NCBI GenBank assembly: GCA_037176905.1
Contig: JBBBWG010023001.1
Location: 1-64,000 of the forward strand
Source: Azolla pinnata
Taxonomy: Eukaryota; Streptophyta; Polypodiopsida; Salviniales; Salviniaceae
Length of the DNA stretch: 64,000 nucleotides
Direction of reading: 5' to 3'
The notes beneath the pieces are model-generated. The model searched no databases, had not been told where the DNA came from, and worked only from the letters and a program-made list of their open reading frames with translations. The translations under genes and the position numbers were made by a program. The first letter of the stretch is position 1, and every line of letters starts with the position of its first letter. Positions 45,960 through 58,136 of this stretch are shown here, piece after piece.

Positions 45960-46851
45960 TCTGATGGACAAGAGATGACCGGTCCAATGATCCACGGAGG
46001 TTTTGTTTAGTGATAGGTCAAAACATCCGATATAAGCTAGAAAGCCACAAGAAAGAAGTCTTGAGGATCGGAAAACGTATAAGAACGTTGATTCGAACAT
46101 TAAGGTGTCGGGATGACAGACGTTTCTGCGGGCCATGATGCGGACCCTTCAACTCCAGGGCCCAGACCACTTTGTTCGATCCTCAGAAGTAACTATACAC
46201 ACATCTTGCACGTGTCCCTTCTCCATCTCTTTCTCTCTATCTGTTTCTCTCTCCCATTTTAATATTCTCATGTTCGTGGTCTGGGGAGATCGATCACAAG
46301 TTTGGCACATCTTCTGGTGGTTCTCGATCGATGGCACTGTGCGGGAGATCTGAAAGATCCAACCAAGTTTCTTGCCACTGCGTCGCACACACGTTGCCGT
46401 CCTGATCGATTCGATTCTTCGTTTCTCCTCCTCCTCTTCCTGCTCCCTCCTCCTTGTGATCCATCCGTTATCCGAAAAATGTGATTGCTCGTTGATCTGG
46501 TCAACCCCGTTGGTGACAGGTCACCTGTGCGTTGAAAGCCTCGGCGTTTATGTTTCGAATGCCAATCGAGACCCAAAATGCGGCAAAGACGGTACTTAAC
46601 TTTGCCTCTCGGTTTGTCGAGGGGTAAGGTGGTTTTTACTAGCATCGGAACTCGCATCGACATGCAAAAAACAGGAGTCCAGAGTCTGGGCTACCTCCCT
46701 GCCTTTTTCCTCTCTTCCTTTTTCAACTGCAGGGTAACTGACTGGCCTTGGCCTTTCCATTGAGTGATTGATCGTTCGGGTTTCACAACTCGGGGACAAC
46801 TTACACAGAAAGCGAGCAAGGGGAACCGATGAACATGGAGCCAACAAAAAA

Positions 46852-46883
<32 letters not shown>

Positions 46884-47224
46884 TCAATAGTAGCAGCAGC
46901 TGCTACTGAAGTAGTTGCGATAGCAAGGGTTTTTTTTTTTGTATTGTCATGTTGTTTTAATACAAGCATACATTTATGAAGAGAAAGAAAGCCAAAGAAG
47001 TAACTTTAAAAGATGGGTAGGGCTAACAAATTTTACATGTAACACCAAAAAGACTACAAAAGCGAGGTTGGGTTGGTACTCTCTTTCTCTCTTTCCTCTC
47101 TTTGTGTCTCTCTCTTTGTGTCTCTCTGCATCTCTCTTTCTCTCGGTATTGGACACAAGCAAGATAAACACAGACACTGTGTGTGCCTGTGTTTTTCGAG
47201 CCAGAGGAAAGAGAGAGAGGTGGG

Positions 47225-50008
47225 ATGGATGACGAGGAGGAGAAGAGGAAGAGCCGAAGGGCTCCATTGCTCTCCATCGATGCTGGCAGGAACAACTCGT
47301 ACAAAGCCGAGAAGCTGGTGCCGCTGGAAGCCAATAACAATGGATTGTACATGGATTGGATGCATCGGCCCATCCACGGCCGGACCAATTTGGGCGGGTG
47401 GACAATCTCGCTCTGGATAGCAGGTAAAACTTGGGTCTCTCCCCGAGAGAACACGACAACCACGCTCTATCGGTAAATCTTTGAACAAATTTGTAGATCA
47501 ACATCGTCTGACTGCCAATTGTATGTGGGGATGATCCTGGAATCGGACCGGATCGGATTCGGATCGGATCATGTCGAAACTCGTCGTTGTGGCTGGATGG
47601 ATGGCGCTGATGAACAACATAGTGGCGTTCGGGTGGTATTACTCGGCCTTCTTCGGGATCATCGCGAACCTCGTGCTCTACTTTGTGCAAGTGTGGGGCC
47701 TCTCCAACTCGGATGCCGCCAACGCGGTGACCACGCTGTCGGGCACGGCCTTTGTGTTCTCGTTCGTCGGGGCGTTTGCGAGTGACGCGTACCTCGGCCG
47801 CCTCTGGACGTCCATCGTCTTCCAGGCGCTGTCGCTCACGGTATACAATAATTATGCATTTTGCTGTGCATCTGGATCCATTCAACGGATGGATGGATGG
47901 ATCGATCCGAGATCTTGTGTTGGGATCGGGTGGATGAGTTCGATGCGATTCGTCGATGGATCGACCGATTCGTGCACCCAGAATCGATCGACCAGTCGGT
48001 CCATCAGAGGGATGATCGATTCATCGGTGATGCATCGACGGTCGATTCGTATTCCACCCCCATGGATGGACGTAGATCCGTCGATGTGCATCGGCCGAGC
48101 GATCGGGCACGAGCGATGAGATACGATGGGATCGATGGATCGATTCATCAATCAGCCGATTGCGTGGAACGATGGATCCACCCACATGTATGGAATCGAT
48201 GGATCGTGGAGCCGAAGGGATGGGGATCGGGGTGTATGTAGTGCATCGGCGCGAGCACGGTGGCGATATGCTGGTACAGCGCGGCGGCGGAGGCGGGGAG
48301 CAGCAGCGAGGGGCAGCTGGCGTGGGCGAGGGCGGGGATCATGGCGCTGCTGTACGGGGTCGCGGTCACGTCGGGCGCGGCCATGCCGGGCCTCACGTCG
48401 CTGGGCGCGGACCAGCTGGCGGGCAGGTCGCAGCGGCAGAAGTCGCGCTACTTCACGGTCGTGGCGATGGCGATCGCGCTGGGGCAGGTCATGGGGACGA
48501 CCGCCGTCACGTACGTCGACAGCGTGCTCGGCAGGTTCGCTAGCTAGCTAGCTAAAAACAAATTATTCAATGATTTAGCTAGCCAAGTTTGGGTCTAAAG
48601 AGAGAACTGTAACTACATCTGAATATTATGTGTGTGTGTGTGTGTGTTTGTTTGTTTGTTTCTAGGTGGGGGCTGGGAGTGGGGCTGTGCGCGGCCGAGG
48701 CCGGGCTCGGGCTGCTTCTCACGCTCGCCGTGGCCCCGTGGTGCATTCAGTACCGGCCGGGCGGGAACCCGCTGGTGCGCATCGCGCAGGTTCTCGTGGC
48801 CGCCGCCCGCAAGCGGCAGCTTCCCAGCAAAAATGCCAATAACGCGGGCCCCCCCGAGCTCTATGAGCTCCCCGGGCACGAGAGCCTTTCGGCCATCCCC
48901 GGCTGCCGCAAGCTCCCCCACACCGACTCCCTCAAGTAACTCTAGTAGCGCGATTTGATATCATATCACTGTAATAACCACTGATCCTAGGGATGGCGGT
49001 GGTGATGATCTGTCGAAAAATATCTGGATGGATGTTGTGTCGAGCAGATTCCTGGACCGCGCGGCGCTTGTGAGCAGCACGCCCCGGGGCCCCAAGGAGG
49101 TGGGGGGCGACCCATGGCGGCTGTGCACCGTGACGCAGGTGGAGGAGCTCAAGTGCCTGCTGCGCGTCATCCCCGCGGGCGTGGCGTCGACGTGCATCGC
49201 CGCGATGGCGGCGCAGATGAACACGCTGTTCGAGGTGCAGGCGGCGGCGATGAACATGCAGGTCACGGCCTGGCTCGCGATCCCGCCCGCGTCGATGCAC
49301 CTGTTCTCGATCGCGGGCTCGATCGCGACGGGGGCGGCCTACAACGCGGGGGGCGCGAGGCTGCTGGGGAGGGTCCTGGGGCCGTGCTCGGGGAGGAGGA
49401 GGCGCCAAGGGCTGCCGCCGCCGCCCTTCTCGCCCATCACACCGTCGGCCTCCAGGGCTGCCGCCGCCGCTTCGTCGTCGTCGTCGTCGCCGCATCACCA
49501 TCATCAGCAGCAGCAGCATTACCATCAAGCGACTTCGCTGCAAGTGCAGGGGACCTCCATCTTTCTAGGGATCGTGACCATGGCGGTCGCGGCGGCGGTG
49601 GAGGCGGCGCGGCTGCACGCGGCCGCAACAACCCCCCGCACCACGCTGTCGGTGCTCTTCCTCGTTCCGCAGACGCTGCTCGTGGGCGTGTGCACCAACC
49701 TGATGTACGCCGGCAGCCTCAACTTCTTCTACACCGAGGTGTCGGACGGCATGCGCACCGTGAGCGGCGCCGTGAGCCTGCTCTTCCTCGGCGCCGGCAA
49801 CTACCTGAGCAGCATCCTCGTGGCCGCGGTGGCGAACGCGACGGCCTGGATCCCGACCGACATCGACGACGGCCACGTCGACTACTTCTACGGCTTGCTC
49901 GCCGCGCTCCTCGCCGCCGCGCTCGCGCTCTTCCTCGCCTACGCCCACTTCTACACGTACCGCGACGTCCCCGCGTCGCCCAAGCCTGGCCTCCCGCCCG
50001 CCCATTAG
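47225..50008 (+). CDS. NRT1/PTR family (NPF) transporter, NPF7-like
   Basis: Multi-pass membrane carrier of the proton-coupled nitrate/peptide family. NPF7 relatives (NRT1.5, NRT1.8) move nitrate or K+ in root-shoot transport. Five exons give about 646 residues: 47225-47423, 47623-47840, 48242-48534, 48666-48935 and 49048-50008, with phases 1, 0, 2, 2 and GT/AG borders. The exon 2 acceptor is secure because no other usable AG lies nearby. The first ATG after the CT-rich leader is used (MDDEEEKRKSRRAPLLS). NPF7-type blocks are YMDWMHRPI, ANLVLYF, SDAANAVTTLSGTAFVFSFV, GAFASDAYLGRLWT, LGADQLAGRSQRQKSRYF, GNPLVRIAQVLVAA, HTDSLKFLDRAA, DPWRLCTVTQVEELKCLLRV, IPPASM and NFFYTEVSDGMRTVSGAVSL. The ExxER motif of TM1 is absent, as in NPF7. 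A Ser/His/Gln-rich insert (about residues 460-500) sits in a loop. Exons 3-5 are very GC-rich. The substrate cannot be told from sequence. Confidence 0.9.
47855..48225. repeat. GATGGATCGATC-dense NPF intron 2
   Basis: Intron 2 (47841-48241) is packed with GGATGGATGGATCGAT, GATCGATTCATC and TCGATGGAT words, an irregular low-complexity sequence with unusual numbers of GATC and ATCGAT sites. Open frames through it on both strands are by-products. Confidence 0.75.
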
Positions 50009-50225
50009 TCCGGCCCACAAAACACCTCCATCTTCTTACCACTCTCATCTTTCACGTTTTTCTTGTGCGATGATGCATCAAGAAACACACGCGCACACAC
50101 TGCTTTTGCTGAGCCGCCATTTTGTTTGTGCCAATGGCTTTAGACCAAACAAACGGATCTGATCCCAACACTCTTTCCTCTTCTTCTTCTTCATTCTTTT
50201 CTTAATACACATTTCATTCGCCCTA
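50009..50225. other. NPF 3' flank
   Basis: A 217-bp space between the NPF stop codon and the left LTR of a copia element. TTCTTC repeats near 50172-50195 and an AATACA near 50204 could be part of the 3' UTR, whose end may fall close to or inside the LTR. Confidence 0.4.
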
Positions 50226-50460
50226 TGAGAATATAAATTATGGATGGTAATAACTACTTTCTCGTCCTGAGGTAGGTCTCACGCCCCTTCACACTACCAC
50301 ATGTATATATCCTATGTAAAGACCTGCCCTGCCTATAAGCCCGTGTCATGATGCATTTAGAGGTCCAGATCAACAACAGAAGAACCCAGCTTTTTATCCT
50401 CTCTCTTCTCTCTCTCTCTCTCTCTCCTCTCTCCTCCCTCTCCCTTATGAGGCGCCCGCA
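50226..50460 (+). repeat. 5' LTR of the 50.2-kb copia element
   Basis: Starts tgagaatataaatta, ends cgcccgca next to the primer-binding-like site. It includes a TC-rich run (50398-50450) also present in the right LTR. Confidence 0.7.
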
Positions 50461-53400
50461 TGGTATTCGAGCCCTAGGCTCGCCTCCCTCCCTGTTGCTG
50501 CTTCCTCGCAAGCTTTTCTTGTCGGTCAGTGCTTTTGCCACTAGCTCATCCGGGCGCAGATCCGATTCGAGCTGGATTCCAACCTCCAAGCAATGCTACT
50601 CCTAGTGGCGTTGCCCTTTTCCTGGTGACTGTTCATCACCGCGCAAGTGTCGATGGCCAACCTCACTATCAAATTCCTGATGGTGCGCATTTGACAAGAG
50701 AAAAAAATCATGCATAATGGTGCGCGTAATGTGAGTCTAACACCCTCAACCCAAAATGCGGCGCAAAGACTTTAGAAGGGGACCGCTATTTCGAAAGAAG
50801 AACAAGGTTCGGCCTAACTCTACTCCGACAGATGTGTGTTTATATTGCGGTCACAATAGACACATTGAATGTGAATGCCGGACCAAGCATTGAGAATAAC
50901 AACAAACGCAGCCACACCAAAAACAACATGCAAACAAAGCCACACGAAAAATAACACGGCTGACGTCCGAGAGCACATCGTCAACAACTAAATGCCCCTA
51001 AGCTTGGATAATAAGGTATGGAGAATTTACAACTATTTAGATTGTCAATCGATAGTAGCCATTGCATTTCTTTCACCAAAAACACTATCGAGTGGCTAAT
51101 TGATACTAGTGTCACTCATCACATGACGTTGCAAAAGAAATAGCTGGCTTTGCGACTACAAGCTACTTCCAAGCAACATGCATCTCACTCAGGGCCATTG
51201 ACGTCGATAACTTGTACGTGACCTTACCGAGTGGAGTAAACGTTACCATCTCCAACATATACCATATTCCAGGACCTAGCTAGAGTATTCTCTTGGTAAC
51301 GACGACTACAACGATTAGATCATCCATTGAATTCTCTCATTAATCTTGTATCATTCACTTCAAACGCCCTAATGAAGAGTTTGAGATTATTAAAGTACCC
51401 CAAAACAATCGTTTGTATCCAATAACCTTATCGATCTCTAATCTACATCATGTAATTGCGGGTGTCTCATTCGCTTATAGCCTTCATCTAACCAAAGTTG
51501 TGTCCACTCTCATGTGCCATTATTGAATTTGGTCACATCAATAGCACCACACTAAACCATAATGGTAAAAAACAAGTTTTTGTGCCCGCTTACCTTTGTG
51601 CCCACTTACTTAACTTATATTTGAACCTTTTTAACTATGTGAAATATGTATCCTAAGGAATTCTTGCTACAAGAGTCACCCTAGATCCCAATCAAAATCC
51701 GCTTAGTTAATTTAACTAGTCCATAACGACCTCCATGGAAACAAGTTCACACACGAGCTCTCATTATTTCTTAAGTTTTATCGATAACTTAAGCAAGTAT
51801 ACGATCATTTACTTTCGAAGACAAAGTCTAAAGTACTCACCTATTTCAAAAATATTGTAACCTCGTCATCCGGCAATATGATCTTCCTGTCTAAGTACTT
51901 AGCTGCTCCAATATTGGTGGTATGATGAATACGACTCAAGTGAGTTCCAGACCTCTTCTAAAGATGTAAGCATCGAGCAATAATTTACCATCCCATACAC
52001 ATCTCAACAAAATGGGGCGTTCAAATATCAAAGCCGCTAGAGCGATGCTACTCATAGTGGGACTCCCCAAGAACTATTAGGAAGAGTCAATGGAAATGGT
52101 GTGCTACATTCAAAACCGAGTTTTGGACGCCACCAACCCTAACGCAACTCCATACTTCCATTGGTTTGACAAGTCCCCGAATGTTCAATATTTAATTAGA
52201 ATCTTTGGATGTATAACATACTCGGTGAAAACATTGGATCTAAGAAGGACGTTAGATGCAACAAATATCAAGATAATCTTCATTGGCTACAACGATCGGC
52301 TCGGCGTCGAGGCATATCGACTATACGATCTAACCCATCGAAGGTTCCACTGCGCTCATTCGACCAAATTCGTCACTCAATTAGCCCTCAACATGAAAAC
52401 TACAATCCTAATATCACTTCATTCACCCCATCTATCAACCCATCCCATTCTAAACCAACTCTAACAATTTCTTCTAACTCTTTTCCTGCACACTTTCACT
52501 CCTATTGCCCAAACACCAATCCTAATACCACCCTCAAACCTTAACACAAGTGCTTTAACACCCCACCACCTAGTGCTCCTCCATGGTCCCTTAGAACCAA
52601 AACCAAATCTCACGGCTTATTCCCCAATTCTCTAAATACACAATCCACCAATATATCTAACCCCACCCCAAGAGCTTGTGACAATCTTACCTGAACCACT
52701 CCACAAAGTTGTAATCGACAACCTTTACCTCCCTCCATATCGGTACAATCCATCCATCCACTATCCCTATTAGGCTGATCCTTAAAACTCGTCTACCCAA
52801 AGCTTCTAAGGTCTAATCGTTAAAAGAAATATATGAGAAAACCAACATCCTAGCATCTAGTGTACTCCAAAGGCCTAACTCACAACCACTAGATGTTATT
52901 GCCTTTAATCCATTAGATACCTTCTACCATTACATGATCCAAAGTTAATCATTACATGATGACTTCCATTTGTACAATTATAGCTCATTTGATATTTTAT
53001 CTATACATAAAGCTCTCTCTAGATTGGAAGCAGCTTCATGGCGTAAAGTCATGCACTTAGGATTTGATCCTTCATGGATAATGGAATGTGGAAGTTAGTA
53101 CCACCACCGACAAACCGAAAGTTACTGTCTTGCAAGTGGCAAGTACTCTGAAAGAAGTTCAATGTTGATAGTTTGATCTCACACTACAAAGTACGATTCC
53201 TGGTACATGACTTCTCACTAGTACCCAACATGGACTACGATGAGATGTTCTCTCCTGTACTCCAAATCACCTCTTTTGGGGCATTATTCGTCACCGTTAT
53301 GCAATTTCGCCTCACCATGCATGAAATGATTTTCGAACCGTATTTCTGTAGGGTGACCTTCATGAAGATATCTACATGGACCAATGACTCGCTTATATCT

Positions 53401-54514
53401 CCAAGGATCATCCCTATTACATTTGTATACTAGTGAAATATTTGTATGACCTTAACAATCCCCACATTAGTGGTATTAAGGATTCACCACTTGTATGTCC
53501 AACCTTGACTATATCCATTTCTACTCTGACCCAGATGTATATAGCCGAAATGGCCCCAATGTCATCCTTATCCTAGCCATCTATGTAGATGACATTCTGA
53601 TCGTATCCAAGTCTAACGATGTACTTTCTAAGGCCAAGAGTGAATTCCATGTATTATTCTCGATGCAAGATATGGGAACACTCTATTATTACCTTGGCAT
53701 CCAAGTCTTCTAAGTCCTCTCCCATGGTCGTATCTATATAAGCCAACAATCTTATGTCGAATTCCTCCTAAAAAAATATAACACGTCCACATGTAAAGGG
53801 GTATGAAAAACCCTTACCAATCTCTCAGAACTAAAACCCCAACCTCATCATCGACGATTATCCCAACATTAGATATGGCGACATTTCCTCATGCCAGCAT
53901 CCTCAGTGGCATCCGATACCTTGTGACATGTATAAGAATAGAACATATGATTTGTAACTAACTTTCAAGCACCTACTAAGGTGCCTTCAAGAAACTAAGG
54001 ACTTCAGCATCACCTACTCGGCAAGTCAGCCTCTTTTAAAACCATATTTAACTTGCTCCTTAGATCCCAATTGGGGGTGATAAATAGACATTAAAATCGA
54101 CATTTAGCTTTTTTCTCACTTGAAGCTATCTCATGGCAGTGTAAAAAGAATCAATGAAGTTGAATATATAACGATGCCTCTAGCGTTAGAAGAAAAGAAT
54201 TTAGTTAAAACACTACTTGACAAAGACAACACTATTCCTAGATCATACGCTTCTTCTTCAATGTAAGAACATGTGTCAGTTATAATGCTCGCGATAAATC
54301 TCAAGCACTTCGAACTAACTAAACATATTGCCATGAAACTTCATTTCACTAGAGAACTACTACTCGAAGGTAATATTGAGGTAATACATGTGCACATTGA
54401 TAAACAAGCGATAAACTTTTTCACAAAATATACTCAAAAGTCCAAATATTACGAAAGTTATAAACAAATAAAACTAAAACCGACTTAGTTACTATTACCT
54501 AACTTGAAGGGGTG

Positions 54515-54762
54515 TGTAAGAATATAAATTAGATAATAAATAATAATAATAATAATAATAATAATTCTAATTACTTTTTCTCATGAGATGTCATGAGCTC
54601 TCATGGGCCATAAGCAAGGATGACGTCCCTTCATCCCACATGTGCATATCTTATATAAAGGCCTATAAGACTATAATAAATGTATCAATAATAGAGCTAG
54701 CTTTTCATCCTCTCTCTTCTTTTTGTACTTTCTCCTCTCTCTCCTTTATGAGGTGATCCGCA
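54515..54762 (+). repeat. 3' LTR of the 50.2-kb copia element
   Basis: Starts tgtaagaatataaatta after a purine tract, carries an (AAT)n run (about 54537-54565) and a TATA-like ttatataaag at 54651-54660, and ends gatccgca. Matches the left LTR in order and content with many differences. Confidence 0.7.
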
Positions 54763-55900
54763 TGTGCCACTCTCATGGATTGATTCTAATAAATAGATGA
54801 TAGACCTCTCTCACTTGTTCTTACTATTTCTCAGGCTACCCTTGCTTGCAAATGATGACGGGTGACGATGACAACGACAAATTGATTATTATCTCGATTT
54901 TGCAACTCTTGAGCTATAGAGATGGTATTGTGGGTGATAACGATGACGACGAATTTATTACCATCTTGATTCTGCAACTCGAGAGCTATCAAGATAGCAT
55001 TGTGGGCAGATACTGCTCTTTTGATGCATGCACATGGCTTGGGCAAGCTCTGTTCGTATGTAAATCGATCGATGGGCACATTCATTTCTCTATATGTAAT
55101 GTACGTTGATTGATCAATGTGCGCATTTGTGTCGCTACGTGATTTGATAATGCGAATGCGTTAATGAATGAGGAGGTTGGGTGTCATGAGCATGAAACAC
55201 AACAATCGAGCAAGTGCAATTACAAACATTGGAGCAGAACCAACGGTTTGCTCGTTTTGCCTGCATGCACACACTAGGGCAGAGATACAACCTTCACATG
55301 TGAGACACCCGCAGGATTTCATGAGATGTTTCACCACCATTTTCAACAAGATATAAAAGTAATATGTCAATCTCGCCCGAAACTTCTGTTCACTTGTAGT
55401 AGTGCTTAAATTGAGCTTACTAGGTTCAAACACGTGTCCTTGGCAATGCCAGAGGCATCCCCCCCACCCCCATAAACTTGCGCTTCTTTCTATGAAAATA
55501 TATATTTCTATCTTGTCATCAGTTATCAAAGAACATAACTAAAGGCCTGTTTCCATCACATGTTGGGCTCTGACCATGGAGTAATCGAGACATGCAGACT
55601 TGATTCTAATGAACCTTATGCCAAATCATTCTTGTTGTCAGATATGCCTTCAATGAATGAGAAAGGGAAGTTTATCCAATAACAAAATGCATGTTATGTC
55701 TCTTTATTTAGTTGGAACTTTCCCTATGATTGTGAACTCTAGAGTTTATGCCACAAATCCATCTTCACTTTGATTGCCCCACGGGCATGCCAATTGGGCT
55801 GATTAGTTCACAGGCACACAATGCGGACAATGCATTATCGTTGTTGTGTGGTTATTTTTATGTACACACAAAACTAAAACTGTATGCATGTATATCTAGA
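54763..55900. other. Intergenic segment with an in-frame 72-bp duplication
   Basis: No supported gene. At 54861-55005 a 72-bp unit is repeated once in tandem. A + strand frame through it spells two related 24-residue units (ILQLLSYRDGIV and ILQLESYQDSIV at their ends). The remainder to 55900 is AT-rich with no recognisable family. Confidence 0.35.
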
Positions 55901-55904
55901 TGTA

Positions 55905-57110
55905 TATGTGCATGTATGCATTCATAGGAGAATAAGCAGGTATGCATGTATATTTGGATAAAGATGCATGTATTTTTGCAGATGCAGGCTAATATGCATG
56001 TATGTATGCATATCCAAGTGAATATACATCTATGTATCCAAATACATATGAATATGCATGTAATGTATGTATATATACAGATGAATGCTTATCATACATG
56101 TGCATATACACATGAATATGCACGCATGTATGTAGATTCAGGTTTATATGTATGTATGTATGCATATATAGGAGAATGTGTAGAGATGCATATATATGTG
56201 GATGAATATTCATGTATGTATGCAAATGTAGGTTAATATGCATGCAATATATGTATATATAGATTAATACACATCATACATGTACATATACACGTGCATA
56301 TGGATATATGTATGTATATACAGGTAAATATGCATTATGCATGTAGAAAAACAAATAAATATACATGTATGTATGTAGATGCACGTTAATATGCATGTAA
56401 TGTATAGATATACAGATTAATACACATCAAACATGGGCATATCCACATGAATATGCATTTATGTATGCATATACAAGTAAATATGCATCATGCATGTATA
56501 TCTAGATGTATATGCAGGTAACTATGCATCATTCATATGACTAAAGAGATGAATTTGTAATTTATGATGTGCATTCATCGGTATATACATATATTCAATG
56601 AATATTGACCTGAATCTACATACATACATGCATATTCACATGAATATGCATGTATGTATGCATATGCAAGTAAATATGCATCATGCATGTAAAAACACAT
56701 ATGAACATACATGTATTCATGTATATTTAGATGTATATGCATGTATGTATGCATATGCAAGAGAATATATAGGTGGATGAATATGCATGTACGTATGCAG
56801 ATACAAGTGAATATATGCATGTATGCATGCAAATATAGGCAAATGTGCATGTAATGTATGCATATGCAAATGAATACTTATCATACATGTACAGATATAC
56901 ATTAATATGTAATGTGTATGTATGCATATGCAACTGAATATGCTTGCCTACATACATATTCAGCTGTATATGCATACACAACTGAATATGGAAGTATGGA
57001 TGAAAATGCATGTAGGTGAGTATGCATGCATGTATGCATAACATTTATATATACACACATTAATATGCATATTCATGTGTATCATACTATGCATATTCAA
57101 ACATATTGTT
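55905..57110. repeat. Long ATGCATGTATG-type minisatellite
   Basis: About 1.2 kb of imperfect units of roughly 35-60 bp built from ATGCATGTATGTATGCATAT, a short a/g-rich spacer, then TGAATATGCAT. Larger blocks also repeat, for example the aatgcttatcatacatgtac / aatacacatcatacatgtac theme near 56086, 56266 and 56876. No genes. Open frames on both strands encode only Met/Tyr/His/Ile-rich repeats. Confidence 0.9.
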
Positions 57111-57429
57111 TAGGTTGCTAATTGCATCGCTTAGCGACGTGCTATACATATTTACGTCGCATCTACATTGGGAGATGTTGCTAAGCGACGACTCTAGGCT
57201 AATTAAGAACAAGCGTCACTCTAGTTTGAGTTTTTAAAAAACTTGAAAAGTTTAAAGGGAAAGTTTTTGATCATCTAGTCGTCATCTACTACCCATCTGC
57301 TACCCGGACATGCAAGAACACCTACCTGTCTACTATCCATTTGCTACTCGCGTATTGTTGGTCTTGCAAGATACGCTTATGAATATTCTACTGCTGAATC
57401 TATTGTTGCATACATCTAAACTTCTTGTC

Positions 57430-57780
57430 GTTAAGAGACATGGACACCAGGCATGTCTTCTTCCCTCAATATTCATCTAAGGCTGTGTCAATGTGGATGT
57501 ATGAATGGATATATCTATGGGTGGATGTGTCAATGTGGATGTATGAATGGATGTATCTATGGGTGTATGAATGCACCTACATGGATGTATATATCTAAGT
57601 GATCAATGTATCTATCAATGTATGATTGTATCTATGCGTTTGGATGGGTGAATGTATGAATGTGTCTGTGTGGATATATGAATGGATGTATCTGTTGCTG
57701 TATGAATGCATTGAAATGTGGATGTACATATCGATGTGGATGAATGTATGTATGTGGCTGGACAGGTGGATGTAACTTTA
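57430..57780. repeat. GGATGTATGAATGGATGTAT repeat tract
   Basis: A 41-42 bp unit (tgtcaatgtggatgtatgaatggat...ctatgggtg) occurs twice in tandem near 57487-57568. It then decays into GGATGTATGAATG-type words up to the LTR at 57791. Confidence 0.75.
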
Positions 57781-57790
57781 ATTTAGACAT

Positions 57791-58136
57791 TGTTGTGGGA
57801 GGCCGTCAGGCGGAACAATGCAGTAGCTTCCAACAGTATGTTGGAGCTGTCAAGAGGTATGTTAGACCAAAGAGAATATCAGATCTGAAGGAGGAGGCTT
57901 CAGATCTGAGGTAGTCAGAAGTGGAGGCGGCAGTACAAGAGAGAGTTAGAGAGAGAGAGATAGGCACAAGAATAGAACTTCTATTCACTGGAGTTGGAGC
58001 AACCAACTTAGAACGACCATACAAGCTTGGTATTTATACCCCCAAGTTAGGGCTGAAGCATTTACAACTTATTACAAATATGATCCGTTCACTTATGGAC
58101 AGTGTGAACACGGCCATTAGATGCTCGTATTCGACA
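57791..58136 (-). repeat. 3' LTR of the 57.8-kb copia element
   Basis: 346 bp, TGTTGTGGGAGGCC to CTCGTATTCGACA on the + strand. TATAAATA on the - strand (58031-58038) is the likely promoter TATA box. About 93% identical to the other LTR. Confidence 0.95.

Larger units (their letters stand above)
44549..47224. other. Intergenic region between PDI and NPF genes
   Basis: No supported exon. It includes the PDI 3' UTR, a 100-N gap with duplicated flanks, a 51-bp tandem pair (about 45869-45959), CT-rich sequence near 46220-46250, a (GAAA)n run (46855-46882), and CTCTTTGTG-type pyrimidine repeats (47080-47145) that probably belong to the leader of the NPF gene. Confidence 0.45.
50226..54762 (+). 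mobile_element. Full-length but decayed Ty1/copia element (fossil)
   Basis: LTRs at both ends and a copia domain order on the + strand. A primer-binding-like TGGTATTCGAGCC directly follows the left LTR. A gag zinc knuckle (CLYC, then H and C, about 50837-50878) comes next, then a protease-like EWLIDTS near 51085. The integrase region is about 51700-52460 (WFDKSPNV, IFGCITYS), the reverse transcriptase about 53170-53720 (YVDDILIVS) and the RNase H end about 54060-54490. A purine tract, aacttgaagggg, precedes the right LTR. Coding sequence is broken in well over a dozen places. LTR divergence is clearly greater than in the element at 57.8-63.4 kb, so this is the older insertion. It starts about 220 bp after the NPF stop codon. 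Confidence 0.85.

Noticed and set aside
47571-47622. Upstream extension of NPF exon 2 reading MSKLVVVAGWMALMNNI
   Set aside because: It looks like a membrane helix and has the right length, but no acceptor AG lies before it. Exon 1 already supplies the equivalent residues (GGWTISLWIA), so it is taken as intron sequence.
46974-47885. Open frame of 303 residues on the - strand across NPF exons 1-2
   Set aside because: It is the antisense shadow of GC-rich NPF exons and a CT-rich leader, is rich in Arg, and has no known domain.
48932-50020. Several long - strand and off-frame + strand frames over NPF exon 5
   Set aside because: High GC content suppresses stop codons in all frames. Only the frame that continues from exon 4 carries NPF motifs.
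55905-57110. Possible CRISPR-like array because of regularly repeated units
   Set aside because: Units are imperfect and continuous, with no unique spacers, in a plant nuclear genome; this is a minisatellite.
57120-57215. GCGACG words (ttagcgacg, taagcgacg) resembling CACTA subterminal motifs
   Set aside because: Only a few copies, and no CACTA terminus, transposase or target duplication was found.
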